This document shows positions 41,399 through 49,850 of a DNA stretch of 64,000 nucleotides, one piece after another. Source of the stretch: Streptomyces rimosus subsp. rimosus (GTDB lineage: Bacteria; Actinomycetota; Actinomycetes; Streptomycetales; Streptomycetaceae); contig NZ_JOCQ01000031.1 in the NCBI RefSeq assembly GCF_000720725.1, forward strand, positions 1-64,000. The letters run 5' to 3'. How positions within the stretch are numbered: the first letter of the stretch is position 1; every line of letters starts with the position of its first letter. A model generated the notes under the pieces. That model was given only the letters and a program-made list of their open reading frames with translations, was not told the origin of the DNA and searched no databases. A program made the translations under genes and the position numbers.

Positions 41399-43747
41399 TT
41401 GAAGGCCATACGGTTCGGCATCCGGGCGTCGGATTCGCTGAGAGCCATGCGGGACGACCTGCCCACGCGGCTGGCCATGGCGTCCACCCTCGCGGTGGTC
41501 GTCGGGTTCTGTGTCATCGACGCCGCCTTCGTCATCAGCGGGCAGCCGCCCGCGTGGCGGCTGGTGCTCGCCGCGGCCTTCCTCGCCGGGAACCTCGCCC
41601 TCCAGCTGTGCCACTCGTTCCCGCGGCTCCTGCGGCTGCCGCAACGCTCGCGCCACTGGACGCTGGCCCTCCAGGCCCTGCTGGCCTTCGCCCCCATCCC
41701 GCTCTTCGGCGACGCGCTGATGGGCATGCCGCCGCTGCTGGGCGCCTCGGTGCTGCTCGTGCTGCCCGCGGTCGCGGGAATCCCCCTGTGTGCCGCGGTG
41801 GCCGGGGTGACGCTGGGCGTCACGTTCCTGCTCGGCGAGGGCTGGGACGCGGTGTACGGGTGCGTGGAGTTCGTCCTCAACACGCTGGTGGTCTTCGGGC
41901 TGTCGCGGTTGACGGATCTGGTGGCGGAGGTGCACCGGTCGCGGGCGGAGCTGACGCGGCTGGCGGTTACGGGTGAGCGTTTGCGGTTCGCGCGGGATCT
42001 GCATGATCTGCTGGGGTACAGCCTGTCGACGATCACGTTGAAGTGTGAGCTGGCCAATCGGCTGATTCCGCGGGACACCGGGCGTGCGCAGCAGGAGCTG
42101 GTCGAGGTGCTGCACACCAGTCGTCAGGCGCTGGCGGATGTGCGGACGGTGGCGCGGGGTTATCGGCAGATGTCGCTGGCCGACGAGGCGGACTCGGCCC
42201 GCACCATGCTGGCCACCACCGGCGTGCAGACCACGATCGATATCGATGGCAGCGCGCCGTTGTCCGCGGAGGCGGACACCGTCCTTGCGACGGTTTTGCG
42301 TGAGGGGCTGACCAATATGCTCCGCCACAGCAAGGCGGAGCGGTGTGTCATCACCACCACCCACACCCCGCACTCGGTTCGGTTGCGTCTGACCAATGAC
42401 GGGGCCACCGAGCCGTCGGCCACGGCCGCCGGGAACGACAGCGGCAGCGGGATCGGCAACCTCACCACCCGCGTCACCGGGCTGGGCGGCACGCTCACCG
42501 CCACCCACCAAGGCCAGTGGTTCCACCTCACCGCGGAAGTACCGCTGGACCCGGCACCGGGCCGACGCGGTGAGAGCGACACCGACGGATACGCGCCGCC
42601 CGGGCCCCGCCCCACCCTGGCACCCCGCACGGCCAACGCCCTGACCGTGGCCGCCCTCGTCATGTACCTCCTCCAGGGCGTCGTCTACATGGCGGTGGCC
42701 CCTCTCACGCCCGCGCAGCTGCCGGTCGCCACGGTCCTCCTCGCCTGCGGCATCGCGCTCCAGGCGCGGCAGACCTTCCCCCGCATGCTGCCCCGGCTGC
42801 CGCTGCGCCACCGGCACTGGACACTGGCGCTTCAGGCCGTGCTCGCCTTCGTGCCGTACGCCTGGTACGGGCAGAACTGGATGGGCGTGCCGGGGCTCGT
42901 CGCCGGCACCGCGCTGCTGGTGCTGCCGCGCGCCGCCGCATGGACCGTCTTCGCCGCCGTGACGGTCGGCAACGAGATCCTGCTGGTCCACCTGGGCATC
43001 ACGCAGTTCACGATCGTCTTCTACACCGGCTTCATGACGGCCATGACGGGCCTGGTGGTCTTCGGGCTGTCGCGGTTGACGGATCTGGTGGCGGAGGTGC
43101 ACCGGTCGCGGGCGGAGCTGACGCGGTTGGCGGTTACGGGTGAGCGTTTGCGGTTCGCGCGGGATCTGCATGATCTGTTGGGGTACAGCCTGTCGACGAT
43201 CACGTTGAAGTGTGAGCTGGCCAATCGGCTGATTCCGCGGGACACGGGGCGTGCGCAGCAGGAGCTGGTCGAGGTGCTGCACACCAGTCGTCAGGCGCTG
43301 GCGGATGTCCGTACGGTGGCGCGGGGCTATCGGCAGATGTCGCTGGCCGACGAGGCCGACTCCGCCCGTACGATGCTCGCCACCACCGGTGTGGACACCA
43401 CCATCGACATCGATGCCACCGCGCCGCTGTCTCCGGAGGCCGACACCGTCCTTGCGACCGTGCTGCGGGAAGGCCTCACCAACATGCTCCGCCACAGCAG
43501 AGCCGAGCGGTGCATCATCACCACGACCCATACCCCGCACAGCATCCGGCTCCGCCTGACCAACGACGGAGCCACCCAGCCCCCGGTCACCGCCGCTGCC
43601 GCCGACGACAGCGGCAGCGGGATCGGCAATCTCACCACCCGTGTGACCGGGCTGGGCGGCACCCTCACCGCCACCCACCAGGACCAGTGGTTCCACCTCA
43701 CCGCGGAAGTACCGCTCGACCGCACTCCCGCGACCGCCGACGCGTGA
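41399..43747 (+). CDS. tandem-duplicated NarL-type sensor histidine kinase
   Basis: 782 residues from a TTG at 41399 behind GGGGGGAG. Two full sensor kinases are joined in one chain. Unit 1 (~1-385) has several TM helices, an H-box FARDLHDLLGYSLST (His202), an N-box EGLTNMLRHS (~302) and a G-box GSGIGNLTTRVTGLGGTL. Unit 2 (~400-782) repeats this: new TM helices at ~410-555, His591, N-box ~691, G-box ~745. Both kinase units look catalytically complete; the membrane sensor parts differ. The probable cognate regulator is the NarL-type gene at 49115-49720. The shared segment has lower GC codon use than its surroundings. Confidence 0.9.
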   Translation: MKAIRFGIRASDSLRAMRDDLPTRLAMASTLAVVVGFCVIDAAFVISGQPPAWRLVLAAAFLAGNLALQLCHSFPRLLRLPQRSRHWTLALQALLAFAPIPLFGDALMGMPPLLGASVLLVLPAVAGIPLCAAVAGVTLGVTFLLGEGWDAVYGCVEFVLNTLVVFGLSRLTDLVAEVHRSRAELTRLAVTGERLRFARDLHDLLGYSLSTITLKCELANRLIPRDTGRAQQELVEVLHTSRQALADVRTVARGYRQMSLADEADSARTMLATTGVQTTIDIDGSAPLSAEADTVLATVLREGLTNMLRHSKAERCVITTTHTPHSVRLRLTNDGATEPSATAAGNDSGSGIGNLTTRVTGLGGTLTATHQGQWFHLTAEVPLDPAPGRRGESDTDGYAPPGPRPTLAPRTANALTVAALVMYLLQGVVYMAVAPLTPAQLPVATVLLACGIALQARQTFPRMLPRLPLRHRHWTLALQAVLAFVPYAWYGQNWMGVPGLVAGTALLVLPRAAAWTVFAAVTVGNEILLVHLGITQFTIVFYTGFMTAMTGLVVFGLSRLTDLVAEVHRSRAELTRLAVTGERLRFARDLHDLLGYSLSTITLKCELANRLIPRDTGRAQQELVEVLHTSRQALADVRTVARGYRQMSLADEADSARTMLATTGVDTTIDIDATAPLSPEADTVLATVLREGLTNMLRHSRAERCIITTTHTPHSIRLRLTNDGATQPPVTAAAADDSGSGIGNLTTRVTGLGGTLTATHQDQWFHLTAEVPLDRTPATADA
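41885..42545 (+). repeat. intragenic long direct repeat, copy 1
   Basis: Kinase-encoding half of unit 1 of the duplicated histidine kinase. Copy 2 is at 43052-43712, offset by exactly 1167 bp (389 codons). The first ~300 bp (to ~42190) differ from copy 2 at only about seven positions; further on, synonymous differences are frequent although the protein stays nearly the same. Confidence 0.9.
43052..43712 (+). repeat. intragenic long direct repeat, copy 2
   Basis: Second copy of the kinase segment in the same gene (copy 1 at 41885-42545). The near-identical front part with a diverged back part suggests partial gene conversion between the copies, or an old duplication homogenised in its 5' half. 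Confidence 0.9.
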
Positions 43748-43769
43748 GCCACCACCGCCGCGCGGCAGG

Positions 43770-44858
43770 TCAGCCGTGGATCGCGGCGGCGATGCGCTGC
43801 TTGACCGCCCGGTACTCCGCCTGAAGTTCCAGCCGGTACCCGCCCGCGCCGGGCCGGACGGGCAGGTCGCGCGTGGTCAGCAGTGTCCAGCCCGAGCCGC
43901 GGTCGATGAGCGAGCGGTGCTTGACGGAGTAGTAGCCGGCGGGCCCGTGGTCCACCGCGACGCCCGCGGCGCCGGCCGCCGCGGCGACGAGGTGCGGGTG
44001 GAAGCGCGAGGTGATCCACACCTGCCCCGGGGCCGCCGGGAAGCCCTCCGTGAGCAGGGACCCGGCGGTGTAGCGACGGGCCGCGGGCCAGCGCCGGGCC
44101 GCCTCGGCGAACACCTCGTGGTCGTCGCCCGGATCGCATTCGACGATCCCGAGGCCGTCCTCCCGGACTCCCCACGACTCGACGGTCCTGTGCATGAAGT
44201 CCAGCAGCTCGATGCTCTGCGCGCAGACCATCACGCCCGGCACGTCGCCGTCCCGGTACAGGTGCTCGCCCAGGTCCAGGAAGAGATCGTCACCGGTGCA
44301 GCTGACGTCGTCCCGGCCGAGGCTCGCCGCGGACACCTCGTCCCGTACGTCGAGTACGGAGAAGGGCTCCACGGCGCGCCGCAGCGCCGCCCCCTCGTCG
44401 CTGAAGGCCGGCCACAGCCCGAGGCCGGTGAGCGCGGCCCGGCTGCCCGTACGGCGGGCGGCGGCGCCGGCGCCGGCGAGCAGCCCGAGATGGCCGGGGC
44501 ACAGGCCGTTGACATAGCCGCCGCCGAGCAGGTGCACCACGTCGGCGCCGAGCAGCGTGCGCAGCCCGGGGTCGTCGGATGCCCGCGGGGCGAGGACCGC
44601 GTCGGCCACCCGCGAGACCGCCTCGTCGGGGCCGGGCCGGCCCGGCGCCCGCGACAGCCGCCACAGGGTGTCGGTGAACCGCACCCGGGGGTGCAGCGTT
44701 CCCAGAACCTCCCGTGCCCGCCGCGGTCCGACGCAGTCGAGGACCACCTCGTCCCGGGGCGCGGTACGGGCCAGGTGGCGCAGCCAGCCCGCGGCGATCA
44801 CCTCGTCGCCGTAGTTCGGTATCCCCGCCGCGGCGATCAGGTAGTGGACCGCGCCCAT
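43770..44858 (-). CDS. polysaccharide pyruvyl transferase family protein
   Basis: 362 residues from an ATG at 44858 with AAGGAG upstream. It matches the PF04230 (CsaB/WcaK-like) fold: AAGIPNYGDEVIAAGWLRHL at the N-terminus, VHLLGGGYVNGLCPGH, RDEVSAASLG and the C-terminal SRFHPHLVAAAAGAAGVAV carrying the catalytic-type His pair. Members form pyruvyl ketals on sugars, or perform related transfers. It is the last gene of a minus-strand run with a GT, so a modified sugar is plausible. Family members also occur in non-polysaccharide pathways, so the reaction is open. It ends 22 bp from the convergent kinase gene. Confidence 0.83.
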   Translation of the reverse strand: MGAVHYLIAAAGIPNYGDEVIAAGWLRHLARTAPRDEVVLDCVGPRRAREVLGTLHPRVRFTDTLWRLSRAPGRPGPDEAVSRVADAVLAPRASDDPGLRTLLGADVVHLLGGGYVNGLCPGHLGLLAGAGAAARRTGSRAALTGLGLWPAFSDEGAALRRAVEPFSVLDVRDEVSAASLGRDDVSCTGDDLFLDLGEHLYRDGDVPGVMVCAQSIELLDFMHRTVESWGVREDGLGIVECDPGDDHEVFAEAARRWPAARRYTAGSLLTEGFPAAPGQVWITSRFHPHLVAAAAGAAGVAVDHGPAGYYSVKHRSLIDRGSGWTLLTTRDLPVRPGAGGYRLELQAEYRAVKQRIAAAIHG

Positions 44859-44959
44859 GGTCGGCTCCTTCCGGTCGGCGGACTCCTCCGCCGGTGAGGG
44901 TGTGCGTTCGGTTCGGTGGTGGCACCGCCGCCGGGCGGTGCGGCCCGGCGGCGCCGGTG

Positions 44960-46252
44960 TCACCCGCGGATGCGGTCCAGCAGCCGGCCCGCGAACTCGG
45001 CCGGGGACGGTGCCTGCGCGATCTGGTCGCGGAGTGTGTCCAGCGCCGTGCGGTGGTGCCCGTCCGCGAGCAGTTCGGCGAGCGCCTGCGCGGCCGTGTC
45101 GGGGCGCCGGCCCGCACCGGTGAGCGTGATGCCCGCGCCGCCCGCGGCGACCCCGTGGCCGGTCTCGGAGTAGACCGGCGACTGCGGGAGCACGAGCTGC
45201 GGCACCCCGCAGTGCACGGCGGTCATCGCGGTGCCCGCGCCGCCGTGGTGCACCACCGCGTCGCACAGCGGCAGCAGGAGGTGGAAGGGCACCGACTCCA
45301 CGACCTTCATCCGGTCCGGCAGTTCGGGCAGCAGGTGCCGCTGTCCCGGGCCGATCGCGAGGATGACCTCCGCGTCGACGCCGTCGGTCATGGCGGCCAT
45401 GTCGCCGATGGCGCGGGTGACGGTCTCGCCGCTGGACCTGCTCAGCGCGATGCCGCTGGTGAAGCAGATCCGCGGCCTGCGCCGGCCGTCGGCGGGCCCC
45501 GGGAGGCCCCGCGGTACGGCCCCGGGACCGTTGTAGGGCACGTAGCCGATGGGGAGCCGGTCGACTTCGACGGTGTCGCCGAGCCGCATGCCGGGCGGTG
45601 TCGGGTCGATCAGGGTGCGGGTGGCGGGCCGCGGCGTGGCGCCGTACGACGCGAACAGCTCCAGGTAGCCGGGGAGATACGCCGTGCCGCGCCGGTCGGC
45701 GAGCTCGGTGCCGATGACCGTGCCGACCTCCCAGCCGTGGGCGACACTCGGCACTCCGAGGACGGCCGCGAGCACCGGCCCGGCGAAGGAGAGCGGATCG
45801 TGCACGACGATGTCGGGCCGCCACCGGGTGGCGAATTCCACGAGGTCGCCGAGCATGGCGTCGGCCACCACGAGCTGCCGGGTGGTGGCCGCGCGCAGCG
45901 TACGGGCCTGGGCGTCGCTCAGCACCTCGGGCCGGGACGCCCAGCCGGCCGCCCAGTCGCTGTCGTACCACGCCTTGAAGTCCTCGCGCCGCCCGGCCGA
46001 CTTCAGGTCGACCGGGTGTCCGACGGGCACCGCGGGCAGGCCCGCATGGGTGATCGCCTGCTCGCACGAGGGGGGCGCCGCGACGCGTACGTCGTGGCCG
46101 GCGCTCCGCAGGGCCCAGGCCAGCGGCACCATCGGGAAGAGGTGCCCGGGCGCGGCCCAGGTGACGAAGAGCACGCGGGCACGCCCCGACGGGGCCGCGG
46201 TGCCGCGTGCCCGCCGAGTCGCCGATCCGGATACTGCCTGTGCAAACTCCAT
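44960..46252 (-). CDS. GT1-family glycosyltransferase
   Basis: 430 residues from the ATG at 46252 (AGGATCC upstream). It has a ~27-residue extra N-terminus before the usual RVLFVTWAAPGHLFPMVPL. The donor half is intact: RICFTSGIALSRSSGE, DAVVHHGGAGTAMTAVHCG and PQSPVYSETGHGVAAGGAG. IDPTPPGMRLGDTV and YNGPGAVPRG match antibiotic GTs of the DesVII/UrdGT type. It lies 56 bp downstream of the second 2,3-dehydratase gene, so it may use a 2-deoxysugar. Confidence 0.92.
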   Translation of the reverse strand: MEFAQAVSGSATRRARGTAAPSGRARVLFVTWAAPGHLFPMVPLAWALRSAGHDVRVAAPPSCEQAITHAGLPAVPVGHPVDLKSAGRREDFKAWYDSDWAAGWASRPEVLSDAQARTLRAATTRQLVVADAMLGDLVEFATRWRPDIVVHDPLSFAGPVLAAVLGVPSVAHGWEVGTVIGTELADRRGTAYLPGYLELFASYGATPRPATRTLIDPTPPGMRLGDTVEVDRLPIGYVPYNGPGAVPRGLPGPADGRRRPRICFTSGIALSRSSGETVTRAIGDMAAMTDGVDAEVILAIGPGQRHLLPELPDRMKVVESVPFHLLLPLCDAVVHHGGAGTAMTAVHCGVPQLVLPQSPVYSETGHGVAAGGAGITLTGAGRRPDTAAQALAELLADGHHRTALDTLRDQIAQAPSPAEFAGRLLDRIRG

Positions 46253-46308
46253 GCCGGGATCCTGTTCCGCGCCGCTCGAACGCCGCTGCACTTCCGGTCG
46301 GCCGGGGT

Positions 46309-47730
46309 TCACCAGACGGCGTGCAGCGCGCTGATCAGCGTGCGTGCCTGCATGTTCAAGTAGTAGCTGTGCCGCAGGAGTTGGCTCACCTGGGCCAGGG
46401 AGACCCAGATGAAGTCGTCGGGCACACGGGTGTCGAACTCCTCACCCGCCTCGATCACCAGGTAGCGGTTCTCCGCCCGGTAGAAGCGGGCGCCTTCCTC
46501 GGAGATGACGGTGTCGTAGCGGATGCGTCCGGGCGGTGCGGCGAGCACGTCGTCGAGGTAGCGCGGGCGCTCTCCGGGCGGTACGTCGCGGTAGTTGGAG
46601 GGCGTGCACTGGACGGTCGGGCACAGTTCGGCGACGTCGATGAGGCCGGCCTCGGTGCGGGCGTGCAGCAGCAGGTGCAGGACACCGTCGATGACCTTGG
46701 TGACCAGCGCGGACACGCCGCCCGGCGCGGGTGTCAGGAGCGGCTGGGTCCAGTGCGCCACCTCGCGGTTGTGCGCCCACACCTCGGTGCCGATGATTTC
46801 GAAGTACCTGCCGTCCGGCCGCCGCAGCGCGTCCTCGCCGGCCTCCCAGCCGCCGACCTCGTTGAGCCCGATGGTCTGCTGCCCGACCTGGTAGCGGGCC
46901 TTGAGCTCGGTGATGCCGCTGATCACCTCGTGGATGCCGTGCACCGTACGGGCGGCCGGGGACAGCGACCGGAGCAGCGCGGCGCCGTACGCGTCCCGTG
47001 CGCGGCTCTCCGGTATCCGCAGCGGCGGCAGGCAGGAGAGCACGGAGCACGCCTCCATGGTGACGAGGTTGTTCCGCGAGAGCAGCCGGCGCAGCTGCCC
47101 CAGCGTCAGCCAGCGGAAGTCCTCGTGCTCGGCGACCTCCCCGGCGGCCTCGACGACCATGTGCCGGTTGCGTTTGCGCAGGAACCACGAGCCGCGTTCC
47201 GACTGGAGGCTGTCGACGAGCACCCGGCCGCCGCGCGGGGCCGCGAAGTGCTCCGCGTGATGGGTGCCGCGGCCGCGGTGGACGCCGGTGAGGTTGCTGC
47301 GGGTGGCCTGCACGGTGGGCGCGAGGTGCACGGTGTTGACGTTGCCGGGCTCCATCTTCGCCTGCACCAGGAAGTGCGGTATCCCGTCGAAGGCCGCGGT
47401 CAGGAAGCCCAGTACGCCGATCTCCCGCTGGCTCATGACGGGCTGGTCCCAGGTGGCCCCGGGCTCCCGGCCGGTCCGTACGCGCAGCCCCTCGACGGCG
47501 AAGAAGTGCCCGCTGTCGTGCCGCAGGTCCCCGGTACCGGGCGCGAACCGCCAGCCGGACAGTTCCCTGAAGGGGACGCGGCGCACCGTGAAGCCGTTGC
47601 GGTGGCGCCGTTCGGCGAACCAGGTGTCGAAGGTGTCGTTGGGCGTGACCGGGCTGTCCACGGCGAGCGCCGACGCGGCGAAGGCCGCCGTCAGGTCCGC
47701 CTCGTCCTCGGGCAACGCTGCTCTCGTCAT
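46309..47730 (-). CDS. NDP-hexose 2,3-dehydratase, copy 2
   Basis: 473 residues from an ATG at 47730. It has the same two-fold architecture as the 5563-6984 protein (VQAKMEPGN, PTVQATRSNLTGVHRG; PTVQCTPSNYRD; WLTLGQLRRLL and WVSLAQVSQLL) but many substitutions throughout, so it is a separate lineage. It catalyses C2 deoxygenation of NDP-4-keto-6-deoxyhexose. No second 3-ketoreductase is adjacent, so both copies may share the Gfo/Idh enzyme at 4545-5570, or this one serves a different sugar nucleotide. It is flanked by two GT genes on the same strand. Confidence 0.93.
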   Translation of the reverse strand: MTRAALPEDEADLTAAFAASALAVDSPVTPNDTFDTWFAERRHRNGFTVRRVPFRELSGWRFAPGTGDLRHDSGHFFAVEGLRVRTGREPGATWDQPVMSQREIGVLGFLTAAFDGIPHFLVQAKMEPGNVNTVHLAPTVQATRSNLTGVHRGRGTHHAEHFAAPRGGRVLVDSLQSERGSWFLRKRNRHMVVEAAGEVAEHEDFRWLTLGQLRRLLSRNNLVTMEACSVLSCLPPLRIPESRARDAYGAALLRSLSPAARTVHGIHEVISGITELKARYQVGQQTIGLNEVGGWEAGEDALRRPDGRYFEIIGTEVWAHNREVAHWTQPLLTPAPGGVSALVTKVIDGVLHLLLHARTEAGLIDVAELCPTVQCTPSNYRDVPPGERPRYLDDVLAAPPGRIRYDTVISEEGARFYRAENRYLVIEAGEEFDTRVPDDFIWVSLAQVSQLLRHSYYLNMQARTLISALHAVW

Positions 47731-47790
47731 GGGCGAATTCCTCGGTGCGACAGGGCGACGGGTGACCAGGCGGGTGCGGTGGCCGGTGGC

Positions 47791-48996
47791 CTACCGCGCG
47801 ACCGCGGCGGCCAGCTCTTCCAGGGCCGGCACGGCGTCGGCCGGCAGCGGCTGCGCCTCGATGTCGGCACGCAACTCGGCGGCCGCGGCGGCGTGGCGCG
47901 GGTCGTCGAGGAGGCGGGCGACCGCGTCCTTGACGGTCGCGGCGTCCGCCCGGTCCTGGTCGACCTGGAGGCCGGCGCCGACGGCCGCCAGCCGCTCGAC
48001 GTTGAACCGCCCTTCCGGGATCTTGGTGATGCCCAGCTGGGGCACGCCGCGCGCGGCGGCCGTCAGCATCACTCCGGTCCCGCCGGTGTGGACGATGGCC
48101 GCGCAGCCGTCCGCCAGGACGCTCAGCGGCACCCAGCCGACCGGGCGGACGTTGTCCGGCAGGTCGCCGAGGTGGCGCAGGTGCTCCCGCTCGGTGGCGC
48201 CGACGGTCACCAGCACCTCGACGTCGAGTTCGGCGACGGCCCGGACGATCCGGCCGAACAGCTCGATGACGCCGACGCCCATCTTCTTCTGCTGCGACGT
48301 GCCCCAGGTGACGCAGACCCGCGGCCGGCGGCCCGGGGTGCGCAGCCACTCCGGCTCGGCACCGGGCCCGTTGTACGGGACGTAGCGGATCTGCCGGCGG
48401 CTGATCTCCCGCTGGCCGGGCCAGCGCAGGCTGGGCGGGCAGGGGTCGATCCACAGCGTCGGGTCGACACGCGGTGCCACGCCGAAGCGGTCGAAGAGCG
48501 AGAGGAACGCGGGGTTCGGCTCCGTGCCCGTACGGTCGGCGATCTCCAGGCGGAGGTGGCGCGCCATCCCGTACAGGTGGCAGACGCTGGGGACGCCCAG
48601 CACCTGCGCGGCGACGGGGCCGGCGAAGGTCACCGGGTCGTGGACGACGAGGTCCGGCCGCCAGCTCCGGCCGTAGTCGACGAGGCCGTCGGCCATCGCC
48701 TCCGCGACGGCGGCCTGCTTCAGCGCCAGCTGGTCGGTGACCCGCACCCAGGCGGCGTCCTCGGGTTCGCCGTCGTATGCCCGGCGGGGCACGAAGGCGT
48801 TCCGGGAGTACCAGGAGTCGGCGTCGATGTCGCGCCCGACGGTGACCGAGGGAATGCCGGTCCGCTCGACGGCGTCCGCCAGCGACGGCGTGCTCGCCAC
48901 CCGTACCTCGTGGCCGGCCGCGATGGCCGACCACGCGGTCGGTACGAGCGGATAGAGGTGGGGTCGGGCGGCGTAGGTGGTGAACAAGATGCGCAT
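47791..48996 (-). CDS. GT1-family glycosyltransferase
   Basis: 401 residues from an ATG at 48996. N-terminus MRILFTTYAARPHLYPLVPT; acceptor half with WRPDLVVHDPVTFAGPVAAQ; donor half with PRVCVTWGTSQQKKMG and AIVHTGGTGVMLTAAARG, where HTGGTG replaces the usual HHGGAG but keeps the first His and the Gly pair. WIDPCPPSLRWPGQREIS and YNGPGAEPEWL are standard for deoxysugar transferases. It is probably active. It heads the minus-strand run GT, 2,3-dehydratase, GT, pyruvyl transferase. Confidence 0.92.
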   Translation of the reverse strand: MRILFTTYAARPHLYPLVPTAWSAIAAGHEVRVASTPSLADAVERTGIPSVTVGRDIDADSWYSRNAFVPRRAYDGEPEDAAWVRVTDQLALKQAAVAEAMADGLVDYGRSWRPDLVVHDPVTFAGPVAAQVLGVPSVCHLYGMARHLRLEIADRTGTEPNPAFLSLFDRFGVAPRVDPTLWIDPCPPSLRWPGQREISRRQIRYVPYNGPGAEPEWLRTPGRRPRVCVTWGTSQQKKMGVGVIELFGRIVRAVAELDVEVLVTVGATEREHLRHLGDLPDNVRPVGWVPLSVLADGCAAIVHTGGTGVMLTAAARGVPQLGITKIPEGRFNVERLAAVGAGLQVDQDRADAATVKDAVARLLDDPRHAAAAAELRADIEAQPLPADAVPALEELAAAVAR

Positions 48997-49114
48997 CTGA
49001 ACGGGCTCCCTCGCGTCCGGCTGCTGGCCGTACGACGCTAGGAACCCGGTCCGGAGAACCGCTGGAGCCCGTCTCGAACACCCCAGGGCCCGCAGGGAGC
49101 GTGGGGGAGGGGCC

Positions 49115-49720
49115 CTACAGCCAGCCGGCCTCCCGGGCGATGCGGATCGCGTCGACGCGGTTGCGGGCGTTGAGCTTGGTGACCACCGTGGTGAGGTAGT
49201 TGCGCACCGTACCGGCAGAGAGGTAGAGCTTCGCCGCGATCTGCGCGGGTTCCTCGCCGTCCGCGGCGAACCGGAGCACCTCCAGCTCGCGGTCGGTCAG
49301 CGGCGAATCCCCGGTGTCCAGCGCCGCCAGCGCCAGCTGCGGGTCGATCACCCGCTCTCCCGCCGCCACCTTCCGGATCGCGGCGCTGAGCTGCTCGGGC
49401 TCGGCGTCCTTGAGCAGGAACCCCGAGGCGTGGGCGGCGAGCGCGCGGCGCAGGTTGCCGGGGCGGCCGAGGCTGGTGAGGATCAGCGTGCGGCATTCCG
49501 GCACCGCGGCGGAGAGCGCCTGCGCCGCGGTGATGCCGTCGGTGCCCGGCAGGTCGATGTCGAGGATCGCGACGTCGGGCCGCAGCGACTGCGCCGCGGG
49601 CACGATCTCCGCGCCGGAGGACAGCTCGGCGACGATCTCCATGTCCTCTTCGAGCTCCAGCAGCGCCACCAGGGCCCGGCGCAGCATGTGCATGTCTTCC
49701 GCTATGAGAATCCGGATCAC
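49115..49720 (-). CDS. NarL/LuxR-family response regulator
   Basis: 201 residues from the GTG at 49720, with GGGGGA upstream, so that the peptide begins at IRILIAEDMHMLRRALVALL. The receiver domain has the phospho-Asp in VAILDIDLPGTDG and a Lys in FLLKDAEPEQLSAAI. The C-terminal GerE-type helix-turn-helix is LTDRELEVLRFAADGEEPAQ continuing to AGTVRNYLTTVVTKLNARNR, close to DesR-like regulators. It is the obvious partner of the duplicated kinase at 41399-43747, although the genes are 5.4 kb apart on opposite strands with sugar genes between. A short hairpin overlaps its stop. Confidence 0.9.
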   Translation of the reverse strand: MIRILIAEDMHMLRRALVALLELEEDMEIVAELSSGAEIVPAAQSLRPDVAILDIDLPGTDGITAAQALSAAVPECRTLILTSLGRPGNLRRALAAHASGFLLKDAEPEQLSAAIRKVAAGERVIDPQLALAALDTGDSPLTDRELEVLRFAADGEEPAQIAAKLYLSAGTVRNYLTTVVTKLNARNRVDAIRIAREAGWL

Positions 49721-49850
49721 ATGTCCCCCGTTGTGCGAGTTCCGGCCGTGCGGCGCGCGTGACGTGTCGCACGGACGGTCGGATTTTGGCCGTGATCCGA
49801 TTATCACCCCGCCGGGCGTGCGGGCGACGAGGGGCCGCCCCGCCGTTCGG

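Noticed and set aside
5563..47730. Treating the two NDP-hexose 2,3-dehydratase genes as a recent duplication
   Set aside because: The proteins differ at many positions and have distinct N-termini, so they are separate lineages.
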